Below are positions 54,639 through 63,994 of a DNA stretch of 64,000 nt, one piece after another. Source of the DNA: Litchfieldia salsa (GTDB lineage Bacteria; Bacillota; Bacilli; Bacillales; Bacillaceae_L); contig NZ_FNJU01000001.1 in assembly GCF_900104555.1 (NCBI RefSeq), forward strand, positions 62,001 through 126,000. Reading direction: 5' to 3'. How positions within the stretch are numbered: the stretch's first letter is position 1; every line of letters starts with the position of its first letter. Both the position numbers and the translations under genes were made by a program. The notes under the pieces were generated by a model. That model saw nothing but the letters and a program-made list of their open reading frames with translations, had not been told where the DNA came from and did no database searches.

Positions 54639-55247
54639 TTATTTACTATAAATAACGTTCCAATTAGTAAGTATTTTAAGAAGCTGCTTTTTTGTTTCTT
54701 CCATAGTCCCATTATTGTTAATAACTTCATCTGCTAAAGCTACTTTTTTCTTTAAAGGCATTTGTGATGAAATTCTTGATGTTGCCTCAACAAGTGTAAA
54801 GTGATTTCTTTTCATTAATCTTTCTACTTGTACCTCATCATCTACATAAACAACGATTGTTTTATCAACAAGGTGTGTTAAATCACTTTCAAAAAGTAAT
54901 GGAATATCTAACACGATTGTTTCGTTCCCTTGTTCCACTAATTTCTTTTGTTCCTCAAGCATGTTTTTTCTTACAGCTGGATGAACGATTGCATTCAACT
55001 TTTGTCTTTGGACGTCATCATTAAAGATGATTGATCCTAATTTTGCTCGGTTTATCGATAGATCATCGTTTAAGACCTCTTCACCAAAAGTTTGAATAAT
55101 TAACTCATATGAATGTTGACCAATTTCAACGATTCTCTTCGCTATTACATCTGCATCTATAACAGGAAGACCCATTTCTAGTAACATACGTGAAACAGTG
55201 CTTTTACCACTTGCGATTCCACCTGTCAGACCAATGACTAAAGTCAT
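54639..55247 (-). CDS. coaE: Dephospho-CoA kinase
   Basis: 202 residues. It phosphorylates the ribose 3'-OH of dephospho-CoA, the last CoA step. The P-loop VIGLTGGIASGKSTVSRMLLEMG, VIDADVIA, and the LDIPLLFES segment are intact. AGGAGG lies 8 nt before the ATG. It follows ytaF by 21 nt, continuing the polA-mutM-ytaF-coaE group. Confidence 0.96.
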   Translation of the reverse strand: MTLVIGLTGGIASGKSTVSRMLLEMGLPVIDADVIAKRIVEIGQHSYELIIQTFGEEVLNDDLSINRAKLGSIIFNDDVQRQKLNAIVHPAVRKNMLEEQKKLVEQGNETIVLDIPLLFESDLTHLVDKTIVVYVDDEVQVERLMKRNHFTLVEATSRISSQMPLKKKVALADEVINNNGTMEETKKQLLKILTNWNVIYSK

Positions 55248-55268
55248 TTACCTTATCCTCCTATTAAT

Positions 55269-55907
55269 TCAAAACTTCCAAATACCTAAGACAATTAGTA
55301 ATACTCCTGGTAAGAATGTAAACTTCTCTACCCATTTCATTTCTGAAAAGAACCTTCCACATTTAATTCCACTTGTCACAAATAGAGAACTCATAACTGC
55401 AACAAATAGAGCCATAAGCCATGGTGAATAACCTAGTAAGGCCGCTCCAACCCCTGCACCAAACGCATCTAATGATAATGCTAACCCTAATAATAAAGCC
55501 TCTAAACCAGTTATCGTACCTGAATTATCAAAATCCGCTTTCATAGGTCTTCTCAAAATTTGAATCACTAGACCTAGAGACTTAATCTCAACCTTCACTA
55601 GTGTACTTTTTTGTTGAACTTTTTCATTACTGTCTGTTTGTGGTCGGAAAAATTGATATAAGATCCATCCACCGATGACTACTAGCACAAAGCCGCCAAT
55701 CATTTCTGCGAACTCTGGTGAAAGAAAGGTTGACACGACATTACCGAAACCCATTGCAAGTAGTAAGGTAAACCCGGAACAGCAAGCAATCATAACGATT
55801 GATTTAAAAGGTAATTTCATCTTTCTTAACCCATAGGTAAAACCAACACTAAAGCTATCTATACTTACGGCAAATGCTAACACAAGTAGTGAGATATATT
55901 GAACCAT
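55269..55907 (-). CDS. ytaF: Sporulation membrane protein YtaF (MntP-related)
   Basis: 212 residues with six hydrophobic segments. The MntP-like repeat is visible twice as LAFAVSIDSFSVGFTYGLRKMKLPFKS and LLLGLALSLDAFGAGVGAALLGYSP, with the conserved D-x-F. YtaF is associated with sporulation in B. subtilis; transport activity is not shown. It lies between mutM and coaE. Confidence 0.92.
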   Translation of the reverse strand: MVQYISLLVLAFAVSIDSFSVGFTYGLRKMKLPFKSIVMIACCSGFTLLLAMGFGNVVSTFLSPEFAEMIGGFVLVVIGGWILYQFFRPQTDSNEKVQQKSTLVKVEIKSLGLVIQILRRPMKADFDNSGTITGLEALLLGLALSLDAFGAGVGAALLGYSPWLMALFVAVMSSLFVTSGIKCGRFFSEMKWVEKFTFLPGVLLIVLGIWKF

Positions 55908-55998
55908 CTGATAAAAGCTCCTCCCTCTAACAATCGCTTAGTTAGTGTATGAAAGGAGCCTATCTGATGTGAACTGTCCCACCTTAAATTAATATTCG

Positions 55999-56823
55999 CT
56001 ATTTTTGGCATTTAGGGCAATAGTGGGTACCCCGACCACCTACAACCGTTTTCTCTATCTCAGTTCCACAGGTTTTACACGCCTCACCCTTTTGACCATA
56101 AACAAATAATTGAAGCTGAAACATCCCAATTTCTCCTTGTGAATTTACATAAGATCGGATTGTGCTGCCACCTTTATCAACAGCTTCCTGTAAAGTTAAA
56201 ATGATCTCAGAATGAAGTTTTTTTATTTCTTTTGGTTTAAGTGAGTTAGCTTCCCGTTCTGGATGTATCCCAGCCCTGAACAAAGCCTCGTCTACATAAA
56301 TATTCCCAAGTCCGACAACAATCTTTTGATCTAATAAGGCAACTTTGACTTTTCGGTTTGTTTTTTTTAAGTATTCCTTAAGCCGTTTTTCGGAAAACTC
56401 GTCTGAAAAAGGTTCTGGACCTAGCCCAGTCAGTGGTTGACTATGATCTTCTTCGCCTTTTATGAACAAGTGCATTGTCCCGAATTTGCGAACATCTCGG
56501 TATCGAAGCTCTGAACCATCTGTAAATGTTATTAAGACATGTGTATGTTTATCATATGGCTCATCACTTGGATACAATCCAAACCGGCCTTCCATCCTCA
56601 AATGCGACAGTAGAGTGTAGTCATCTAAAAAGAACTTAATAAACTTCCCTCTCCGCCCCACATCATGGATTGTCTGTCCTTTTAAAGCATCAATAAATTG
56701 GTCACTATTATCTGGTTTTTTGATCATTTTGGGCCAAAAAATTTTAACATTTCTAATGGTCTTGCCAGCTACTAGTCCAATTAATGTACGCCTTACAGTT
56801 TCTACCTCTGGTAATTCTGGCAT
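55999..56823 (-). CDS. mutM: Formamidopyrimidine-DNA glycosylase
   Basis: 274 residues. It excises oxidised purines such as 8-oxoguanine and nicks the abasic site. The N-terminal PELPEVETVRRTL with the catalytic Pro2 and Glu3, the H2TH region (KVALLDQKIVVGLGNIYVDEALF), and the C-terminal zinc finger (CKTCGTEIEKTVVGGRGTHYCPKCQ) are complete. ATG 56823 lies 14 codons inside the open frame, with GGAAGTG upstream. It begins 14 nt after the polA stop. Confidence 0.97.
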   Translation of the reverse strand: MPELPEVETVRRTLIGLVAGKTIRNVKIFWPKMIKKPDNSDQFIDALKGQTIHDVGRRGKFIKFFLDDYTLLSHLRMEGRFGLYPSDEPYDKHTHVLITFTDGSELRYRDVRKFGTMHLFIKGEEDHSQPLTGLGPEPFSDEFSEKRLKEYLKKTNRKVKVALLDQKIVVGLGNIYVDEALFRAGIHPEREANSLKPKEIKKLHSEIILTLQEAVDKGGSTIRSYVNSQGEIGMFQLQLFVYGQKGEACKTCGTEIEKTVVGGRGTHYCPKCQK

Positions 56824-56836
56824 ACAATCACTTCCT

Positions 56837-59467
56837 TTATTTAGCGTCGTACCATGTCGGTCCAAATGAATAATCTACCTTTAATGGCACTTTTAACTCA
56901 ACTGCATTTTCCATTACTTCTGGAACAATTTTTTCAAGGATCTGAATTTCATCTCTTGGCGCTTCAAATATTAATTCATCATGAACCTGCAAGAGCACTT
57001 TTGAATTTAGATTTTCTGATTTTAATCTTTCTGCCATATCAATCATTGCTTTTTTAATGATATCTGCGGCACTTCCTTGAATTGGTGTGTTCATGGCTGT
57101 TCTTTCGGCAAAGCTTCTCACATTAAAATTACGAGCAGTGATCTCTGGAATATATCGTCTTCGATGAAGTAAAGTTTCAACATACCCTTTTTGCTTTGCA
57201 TCTTGAACAATTTCTTCCATATATTCTTTCACTCCAGGGAAACTCTCTAAATATCTTGCAATAAACTTACCTGCATCTTTTCGCGTTATATCCAAGCTCT
57301 GTGATAAACCATAATCACTAATTCCATAAACAATACCGAAATTCACGGCTTTGGCTTGTCTTCTCATGTTAGAAGTAACTTCATCTTCCTTCACGTGAAA
57401 AACATCCATTGCTGTTTTAGTGTGGATATCAAGATCATTGTTAAATGCATCAATTAAATTTGCATCATTTGCGATATGTGCTAAGACACGTAATTCAATT
57501 TGAGAATAATCTGCTGCGAAGATTACCCAGTCACTATGTGAAGGTACGAAAGCTTGTCTGATTTTGCGTCCTTCTTCTAATCTTATAGGTATATTTTGCA
57601 AATTAGGGTCTGTCGAGCTTAATCTACCTGTTTGTGTAAGTACTTGATTATAAATAGTATGAACCTTTGCTGTATCATTATGAACTACCTTTAATAGACC
57701 TTCAATATAGGTAGACTGCAATTTCCCAAGTTGTCGGTAATCTAAAATGTATTTAATAATGGGATGCTGGTCTGCTAACTTTTCTAGAATATCAGCCGAT
57801 GTAGAATATCCTGTTTTTGTTTTCTTTACTACAGGTAAATTGAGTTTTTCAAATAAAATCACACCTAGTTGCTTGGGAGAATTAACATTAAACTCTTCAC
57901 CCGCTAATTCATAGATGCTTTTCTCAAGTGATGCCAATTTCTCTCCAATTTCTTTCCCCATCGATTGAAGTCTAGGAATGTCGACTGTAATCCCCTCTGA
58001 TTCCATATCAGCTAGGATGCGGGCAAGAGGCATCTCCAAGTCTGTAAATAATTCATATTGTTCATTTTGCTTCAAATCTTCAATATATAATTCTTTTAAC
58101 TTATGTAAAGCGACTGCTTTTCGAACAAGATGCTCAGCCAGAATATTTTCATCAGGGCAACATCTTTTTGCTCCTTTTCCATAAACAATCTCATCGGATT
58201 GAACTTGATTCAAGCCCTTAGCTTTTGCGATTGTTGCAATATCTTCTGTCGATAATGCTGGATTGAGAATATAGCTAGCAATTAAACAGTCAAATTCTAC
58301 ACCATTCAAATCAATACCCTTCCAACCTAAAGCAACAATTGATCGTTTTCCATCATAAACAGTTTTCTTATTTCTCTCATTTGATGCCCATTCTTTAAAA
58401 AGCTCCGATTTTAGCGCGATTTCTGTAGGAATAAAGAAAGACCCATGTTCATTTACGATGGCAATGCCTTGGATTTCAGATTTATGATAATTGGCCTCCA
58501 TCACTTCAATAATAATCGTTGAATCTGAAGCTAATACTTCTTCTGTAAATCCTTGAACAATTGTAAACTTAATTTCTTCTAAAATTTGTTCATCCGCACT
58601 TTCAGTAATATCCATTTTTTCAAGGAGTGAGTTAAACCCTAGCTCTTTAAATAATTCGTAGACTTTTTTCTCGTCATAGCCTTCATAAATTGTATCTTCT
58701 AAAGCAAATTTAACAGGTGCTTCTTTATGAATTGTAGCCAATTGCTTGCTTAGAATCGCTTGTTCCTTAAACTCTTCAAGCTTTTCTTGTAGCTTCTTGC
58801 CACTTACCTTATCCGTATTTTCAAGTAATTGTTCAAGTGTTCCAAATTCTTTTAGTAATTTTAACGCTGTTTTCTCTCCCACACCTGGAACACCTGGAAT
58901 ATTATCTGAGGTATCTCCCATCAGACCTTTCATATCTATAATACGTTCTGCAGGTATACCATACTTTTCCTCAATAAAGGCTGGTGTGTACGAATCTACA
59001 TCAGTAATCCCTTTTTTTGTAATGTCTACTGTGATTTTGTCAGTGGCCAATTGGGTTAAATCTTTATCTCCAGAAATAACCTTAACTTCAAATCCTTCTT
59101 CCTCAGCTTTCACTGATAAAGTACCTATAATATCGTCAGCTTCATAGTTCTCAAGTTCATATCGAGGGACTTTATAAGCATCTAAAAGTTCACGAACAAA
59201 TGCGAATTGTTCTGAAAGCTCTGGGGGAGTTTTTTGGCGTCCGCCTTTATACTCACTGAATGTAGAGTGACGAAAAGTTGTTTTCCCTGCATCAAATGCA
59301 ACAAGCATATGTGTTGGTTTTTCTTGTTCGAGGATTCTCATAAGCATCATTGTAAACCCATATACAGCATTTGTATGGATTCCTTTATCATTATTAAGAA
59401 GAGGTAGTGCGAAGAATGCACGATAGGCTATACTGTTTCCATCTATTAAAACTAATTTTTTACTCAA
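56837..59467 (-). CDS. polA: DNA polymerase I
   Basis: 876 residues. The 5'-3' exonuclease domain (1-290) has LVLIDGNSIAYRAFFALPLL, DDIIGTLS and SGDKDLTQLATD. The central 3'-5' exonuclease-like domain (about 300-470) lacks the DxE motif and is probably inactive, as in B. subtilis. The polymerase domain has the A motif DYSQIELRVLAHIANDANL, O-helix RRQAKAVNFGIVYGISDYGL, and LLQVHDELIFEAP. It functions in Okazaki-fragment maturation and repair. Confidence 0.98.
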   Translation of the reverse strand: MSKKLVLIDGNSIAYRAFFALPLLNNDKGIHTNAVYGFTMMLMRILEQEKPTHMLVAFDAGKTTFRHSTFSEYKGGRQKTPPELSEQFAFVRELLDAYKVPRYELENYEADDIIGTLSVKAEEEGFEVKVISGDKDLTQLATDKITVDITKKGITDVDSYTPAFIEEKYGIPAERIIDMKGLMGDTSDNIPGVPGVGEKTALKLLKEFGTLEQLLENTDKVSGKKLQEKLEEFKEQAILSKQLATIHKEAPVKFALEDTIYEGYDEKKVYELFKELGFNSLLEKMDITESADEQILEEIKFTIVQGFTEEVLASDSTIIIEVMEANYHKSEIQGIAIVNEHGSFFIPTEIALKSELFKEWASNERNKKTVYDGKRSIVALGWKGIDLNGVEFDCLIASYILNPALSTEDIATIAKAKGLNQVQSDEIVYGKGAKRCCPDENILAEHLVRKAVALHKLKELYIEDLKQNEQYELFTDLEMPLARILADMESEGITVDIPRLQSMGKEIGEKLASLEKSIYELAGEEFNVNSPKQLGVILFEKLNLPVVKKTKTGYSTSADILEKLADQHPIIKYILDYRQLGKLQSTYIEGLLKVVHNDTAKVHTIYNQVLTQTGRLSSTDPNLQNIPIRLEEGRKIRQAFVPSHSDWVIFAADYSQIELRVLAHIANDANLIDAFNNDLDIHTKTAMDVFHVKEDEVTSNMRRQAKAVNFGIVYGISDYGLSQSLDITRKDAGKFIARYLESFPGVKEYMEEIVQDAKQKGYVETLLHRRRYIPEITARNFNVRSFAERTAMNTPIQGSAADIIKKAMIDMAERLKSENLNSKVLLQVHDELIFEAPRDEIQILEKIVPEVMENAVELKVPLKVDYSFGPTWYDAK

Positions 59468-59536
59468 TTTAGATCCTCCCTATTTCTTTCAAGACTTTTT
59501 TATATTTTATCATGTTTAGAAAAAGAAAGGAAAATA

Positions 59537-59687
59537 AGAAAAGCGCAAGGCGACCGTTCATCAGCGACAGGCATAAGCCAATCCGTCTAGAAGGTTGCTC
59601 TTTAACCTTCTAGACGGATTGGCTTATGACCCAGAGCTGATGGCGCCTGGAGCTAGACACCATGAAAAGCGCAAGGCGCCCAGAGCG
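59537..59687. repeat. Family B element, copy B4, plus a partial second copy
   Basis: Outer arms AAGAAAAGCGCAAGGCG and GGCGCCTGGAGCTAGACACC match the family, with CATAAGCCAATCC/GGATTGGCTTATG inside. The centre is a perfect CCGTCTAGAAGGTT/AACCTTCTAGACGG hairpin, quite unlike those of B1-B3. From 59662 a truncated second copy begins (GAAAAGCGCAAGGCGCC). It lies between cspB and polA. Confidence 0.85.
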
Positions 59688-59694
59688 TTAACAT

Positions 59695-59726
59695 TAAAAA
59701 AAACAGACTCTTAAAAGAGTCTGTTT
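59695..59726 (-). terminator. Terminator of the cold-shock gene
   Basis: CAGACTCTT pairs with AAGAGTCTG; the minus-strand tail is TTTTTTTT. It lies 14 nt after the stop. Confidence 0.92.
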
Positions 59727-59739
59727 TTGCTTATATAGA

Positions 59740-59940
59740 TTAAGCTTTATTTACGTTAGCAGCTTGTGGTCCACGGTTACCATCAACGATTTCAAAAGTA
59801 ACTGTTTGACCTTCTTCTAAAGATTTGAAACCTTCGCCTTGAATAGCTGAGAAGTGAACGAATACATCGTCTCCACCTTCGCGCTCGATAAATCCGAAAC
59901 CTTTTTCTGCGTTAAACCATTTTACTTTACCTTCTAACAT
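59740..59940 (-). CDS. cspB: Cold-shock protein (CspB-like)
   Basis: 66 residues, a single OB-fold with RNP1 KGFGFIE and RNP2 VFVHFSAI. CspB-type proteins bind single-stranded nucleic acids as RNA chaperones. It is closer to B. subtilis CspB ([26 protein letters not shown]) than to CspD. AAGGAGG lies 7 nt before ATG 59940; the upstream frame extension to 60015 is probably part of the 5' untranslated region. Confidence 0.95.
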   Translation of the reverse strand: MLEGKVKWFNAEKGFGFIEREGGDDVFVHFSAIQGEGFKSLEEGQTVTFEIVDGNRGPQAANVNKA

Positions 59941-60153
59941 TTTGTTTCCTCCTTGTGTGTATGGACACAATGTAATACTATTCTTGCTCTTAGATATTTC
60001 AAGACGAAAAGCCATTTAGAACTGTTCTATCCAAACAATCCGAACAAAAATAATTCTCCTTAATTTTAACAGTTTGCCTAGAAATTTTCAAGCATTTATA
60101 ACCAACATTTTCTATTTATCAGCTTAAATGAAAAGGGTTACATCACTCTACTC

Positions 60154-61083
60154 TTATTCCATATATCCCATTAGAATTCTTGCATAAGGAGAGTCTGATG
60201 GAAGAATAATGACTGTCTTTCCATTGATCGTCTTCTTATATGATTCTAACGTTCTATAGAGACTATAAAATTCCGGATCTTTAGAAAAGGAATCGTTATA
60301 TATTCTCGCTGCTTCCCCTTCTCCAGCCCCTCGAATCACTTCTGCATCAGCTTGAGCTTTTGCCAACATTTCCGTTACTTCTCGGTCTGTTTCAGCGATG
60401 ATTCGATTTTTTTGTGCATCCCCCATTGATAAATACTCTTGAGCTGTTGATTCACGCTCTGAAATCATTCTAGTGAAGACAGATTGTTCATTTGCTGTTG
60501 GTAAATCTGTTCTTTTCATTCTTATATCAGTAACAGAAATGCCATAGTTATCAAGTGCTAATAATTCATTCACTTTATCTGTTATCCGATCGTTCAAGCT
60601 ACCTCTTGATGACTTCTCATCATTTATAATTTCATCATAGTTTAGTTGTCCTAATTCGGTTCTGATAGCCGAGTAGATAAACTCATCAAGCTTTGTCTCA
60701 GCTCCCACTACAGTTCTTGTTGTTGAAATCATTTTTATCGGATCATCGACCTTCCAAACTGCATAATTATCAATAATCATTCTTTTCTTATCTCTCGTAT
60801 TGATTTCAGCTTCTTTCACATCATAAACCATTTGATATTTAGGTAATGTCTCAACCGTTTGAACGAAAGGGATTTTATAAGTGAGTCCTGGAGTATCTTT
60901 TATTCGAACAACCTCACCGAACTGACGAATAACCTTATATTCTCCTTCTTTAACTATCAACAAATTTGTTAAGATAATCCCTAACAAAACAAGAGTTACA
61001 ACTAATAGAATTCCTACTCTTGTATACTTTTTCCACTCATTATTTCCACGATCTTTTAAATCGACGATGTTTTCATTACTCAT
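60154..61083 (-). CDS. hflC: HflC, prohibitin-family membrane protein
   Basis: 309 residues. A single N-terminal membrane segment (about 25-45) precedes an SPFH/band-7 domain (IVKEGEYKVIRQFGEVVRIKDTPGLTYKIPFVQTVETLPKY) and a long coiled coil with ARIYNDSFSKDPEFYSLYRTLESYKKTI, which is HflC-like. HflK and HflC form a complex that modulates FtsH protease. It overlaps the hflK stop by 8 nt. The ATG at 61083 is 11 nt from GGAGG; a GTG at 61092 is a possible alternative start. Confidence 0.9.
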   Translation of the reverse strand: MSNENIVDLKDRGNNEWKKYTRVGILLVVTLVLLGIILTNLLIVKEGEYKVIRQFGEVVRIKDTPGLTYKIPFVQTVETLPKYQMVYDVKEAEINTRDKKRMIIDNYAVWKVDDPIKMISTTRTVVGAETKLDEFIYSAIRTELGQLNYDEIINDEKSSRGSLNDRITDKVNELLALDNYGISVTDIRMKRTDLPTANEQSVFTRMISERESTAQEYLSMGDAQKNRIIAETDREVTEMLAKAQADAEVIRGAGEGEAARIYNDSFSKDPEFYSLYRTLESYKKTINGKTVIILPSDSPYARILMGYME

Positions 61084-62047
61084 TTGATCCACTACCTCCC
61101 TCTACAACTGCTGGTGTTTGTTTTTGTTCTTCTAGAGGACGAATCGGAAAGTATTTCATTGTATTTCCATCATCATTCATGATATAAATTTCAGCACCCG
61201 GCAATACCTGATCAAGCGTCTCTAAGACAAGACGTTGTCTAGTAATTTCAGGAGAATTTTTATATTCATTATACAATTCATTAAAGATCGCAACATCACC
61301 ACGTGCAATTTCAATACGTGCTGCACGGTCTCCTTCTGCTCTAGAAATCATTGCGTCTTTTTCACCTTCTGCTTCTTGGCTCTTTTGATTCTTATACTTG
61401 TTAGCTTCGTTTATTTTTGTATTCATGGTTTCACGGGCATCTGTTACATTTGTAAAGGCTTTACGAACATCTTCATTAGGTAGTTCTACATCTTGAAGCT
61501 TTACCCCGACAATCGATATCCCAACATCATACTTCTCTATTAATGATGTTAATAAGTCACGTACTTCAGCTTCAATTTCCGCTTTTCCAGATGTTAATGC
61601 ATCATCAATTTTTGAACTTCCGATAATGCTACGAAGTGAAGCTGATGTTGCATTATGAAGAATTTGCTCTGGATCTTCTGAATTAAATAAGTAGCTAGCA
61701 GGATCTGTGATTTTCCACTGAACAACTAAATCAGCAAGAACAATATTTTCATCACCAGTAATCATTTTTGTTTCATCATCATATTCAACAATTTCTCCGT
61801 CTTTTTCTTCATAGCCAAATTGCAAACTGAAGTTTACTTTTGGTAACACTTCCACTGTTTGAATCGGCCAAGGTAACTTAAATTTGAGGCCCGGTTCGAC
61901 AATCGGATCTCCCGCTTCCCCAAATGTTAAAATAACAGCCTGCTCTGATTCGTCCACTGTATACCATGATGTTACCGCAACAACACCAAGGATTATTACA
62001 ACAATCGATAGTCCAATGATTGTATAAATACGCTTGATACTAACCAT
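61076..62047 (-). CDS. hflK: HflK, prohibitin-family membrane protein
   Basis: 323 residues with one membrane segment (about 8-28), the band-7 domain (SWYTVDESEQAVILTFGEAGDPIVEPGLKFKLPWPIQTVEVLPKVNF) and a charged coiled-coil (EANKYKNQKSQEAEGEKDAMISRAEGDRAARIEIARGDVAIFNELYNEYKNSPEITRQRLVLETL). It is the first gene of hflK-hflC, which has a sigma-W-type promoter upstream. B. subtilis lacks this pair at the polA-phoR junction and uses flotillins FloA and FloT under sigma-W instead. Confidence 0.9.
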   Translation of the reverse strand: MVSIKRIYTIIGLSIVVIILGVVAVTSWYTVDESEQAVILTFGEAGDPIVEPGLKFKLPWPIQTVEVLPKVNFSLQFGYEEKDGEIVEYDDETKMITGDENIVLADLVVQWKITDPASYLFNSEDPEQILHNATSASLRSIIGSSKIDDALTSGKAEIEAEVRDLLTSLIEKYDVGISIVGVKLQDVELPNEDVRKAFTNVTDARETMNTKINEANKYKNQKSQEAEGEKDAMISRAEGDRAARIEIARGDVAIFNELYNEYKNSPEITRQRLVLETLDQVLPGAEIYIMNDDGNTMKYFPIRPLEEQKQTPAVVEGGSGSNE

Positions 62048-62087
62048 GTAATTCCCCTCTTTCTATAATACTTTGTATCTATCTATT

Positions 62088-62113
62088 TACGAGTATATGG
62101 TGAAAAGGTTTCA
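62088..62113 (-). promoter_or_regulatory. Sigma-W-type promoter of hflK-hflC
   Basis: TGAAAC, exactly 16 nt, CGTA on the minus strand, about 40 nt before the hflK start. The two boxes and the spacing are the same as at ysdB. Confidence 0.82.
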
Positions 62114-62130
62114 AAAAGATTAATTTTCAA

Positions 62131-62162
62131 CAAAAAAAAGAGTGAAGACAGTTGTCCTCACT
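62131..62162 (-). terminator. Terminator of phoR
   Basis: AGTGAGGACA and TGTCTTCACT pair almost perfectly; the minus-strand tail is CTTTTTTTTGTT. It lies about 95 nt after the phoR stop. Confidence 0.9.
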
Positions 62163-62257
62163 AATGATCCTTCTTGGATGAAGGGGTTTCATAAACATCA
62201 TACATTTCGTTTATGAAGGAAAAAATAATCTATTGTAAATATTTTGTAAAGATTTGT

Positions 62258-63994
62258 CTACATTCTTTTGAAAGCTAATCTAAAGGAAGTTCCCTCTTCA
62301 GGCTTACTAGTAACTGTTATTTCACCATGATGCGCTTCCACTAAATGCTTTACAATAGCTAATCCCAATCCTGTTCCACCAGAATTTCTACTTCTTGCTT
62401 TATCAACTCTGTAGAATCTCTCAAAAATTCTTGGAAGTTCTTTTTCATCGATACCAGTACCAGTATCGATCACAAACACTTCAACTACTTCTTTTTTCTT
62501 ACGAATATCTACTTTTATTTTTCCATTAGGTGGAGTATAGGTAATTGCATTAGTAATTAAATTGATAAAAATTTGCTTTAACCGGTAAACATCCCCTGAA
62601 ATAAAAATATTTTCATCATTGTAAATTAAGTCTAATCGTATCTCTTTTTCTTCTGCTTTTCCTTTTAGCATGATTAGTGTATCTTCAATTAGTTCGTTCA
62701 TGTTTACTTGACCAAGATTAAGTTGAAACCCTTGCTGCTCCACCTTGCTCAATTCAAGTAAATCTTCAATTAACGATTGCAATCGTTCACTTTCCTTTAA
62801 AATAATTGATAAAAATGATTCCAGTGTTTCTCGATCCTCAAGAGCACCATCTAAAAGTGTCTCTGAAAAACCTTTTATCGATGTGATAGGTGTTTTCAAT
62901 TCATGTGATACATTTGCTACAAAGTCCTTACGCATTTGCTCTAGCTTTTTCAGTTCAGAAATATCATGAAAAACTAGGACAATCCCTTTCCATTCATCAT
63001 TCAATCCAATAATTGGTGCACCATATACTTCAAAATGCTTTCGATCAATAGGAAATTGGAGTAGAAGTTGTTTTTTGACGGTCTCTTCCGTCATAAAAAT
63101 TTCTTCAATCAGTGCAACGATTTCTCTGTATTGAATTGATTCATGGTAAAGTTGATTAGAGTAATCAGCGCTTTTAACAGAAAATAACTCCTTATATGCA
63201 CGGTTTGCCAAATTGATATACCCTTTACCATCAATTAATAAGAGGCCACTTCCCATATTTTCAATAAGTGTTCGGAGACGATCTTGCTGCATTTCATGAT
63301 CTCTCGTAACGTTCTGTAAGTTTCTAGCTAGAATATTGATTGATTGACTAAGCATTCCAGTTTCATCAATACTTTCTTCATAGGTTCTAGCTTTATAGTT
63401 TCCTTTAGCTAACTCTATTGCTACTGCAGTTGCCGATTCTATTGGTTTTGTATATTGAGTAGTAATCTTAACACCTAGCATCACAATAACAATTAGAGCC
63501 AACCCCAAACTAGCGATAAGAATAACCCATATATGCTCGTATACCTCTTTTAGTGACTCGACAGGTGTACTTAAAATAACATAACCGTCAAATCCTCCGT
63601 TTTTAATAATTGGTGCACCATAGTAATAGACGTCATATTGGTCATCCGTTAGCTTGAAATTCTTCGTTTTTGATAAATACTGATGGATCATGTCCTCTAC
63701 TTCCTTACCACTGTTAAGAGAGTCAAGAAAGAGGGAGCCATCTTTATTTAGTATTGTTATTCTAGAATCAAGTGATTCACTCATTAATTTTAGGTTTTCT
63801 AATAATTCTGGATGCTGTAATCCTTGATCACTTACATAAAACCCCACTAAGTTCGTTTCTTTTTCCATCCGCTCGTTATAAGTATTAAGATAAAAACCTT
63901 TGAACATTGCTCCTAGTAATATCCCGATACCTACTAAAACGATTGTAATTAAAGTAATAAATCCAAAAAGAAGACGGAAACGAAATTTATTCAT
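62258..63994 (-). CDS. phoR: Phosphate-responsive sensor histidine kinase PhoR
   Basis: 578 residues, close to the B. subtilis length. Two membrane segments (about 8-30 and 150-172) enclose an extracytoplasmic sensor domain. A HAMP linker, a PAS domain (about 235-340), the HisKA segment FVANVSHELKTPITSIKGFSETLLDGAL with the phosphorylated His, and the HATPase domain (NLITNAITYTPPNG, DTGTGIDEKELPRIFERFYRVDKARSRNSGGTGLGLAIVKHLVEAHHG) are all complete. It would phosphorylate PhoP in phosphate starvation. Its start is 6 nt from the window edge; phoP should lie just beyond. Confidence 0.93.
   Translation of the reverse strand: MNKFRFRLLFGFITLITIVLVGIGILLGAMFKGFYLNTYNERMEKETNLVGFYVSDQGLQHPELLENLKLMSESLDSRITILNKDGSLFLDSLNSGKEVEDMIHQYLSKTKNFKLTDDQYDVYYYGAPIIKNGGFDGYVILSTPVESLKEVYEHIWVILIASLGLALIVIVMLGVKITTQYTKPIESATAVAIELAKGNYKARTYEESIDETGMLSQSINILARNLQNVTRDHEMQQDRLRTLIENMGSGLLLIDGKGYINLANRAYKELFSVKSADYSNQLYHESIQYREIVALIEEIFMTEETVKKQLLLQFPIDRKHFEVYGAPIIGLNDEWKGIVLVFHDISELKKLEQMRKDFVANVSHELKTPITSIKGFSETLLDGALEDRETLESFLSIILKESERLQSLIEDLLELSKVEQQGFQLNLGQVNMNELIEDTLIMLKGKAEEKEIRLDLIYNDENIFISGDVYRLKQIFINLITNAITYTPPNGKIKVDIRKKKEVVEVFVIDTGTGIDEKELPRIFERFYRVDKARSRNSGGTGLGLAIVKHLVEAHHGEITVTSKPEEGTSFRLAFKRM

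Noticed and set aside
56837-59467. Loss of the proofreading site in polA as a sign of a defective gene
   Set aside because: Absence of the 3'-5' exonuclease motifs is normal for Bacillus DNA polymerase I.
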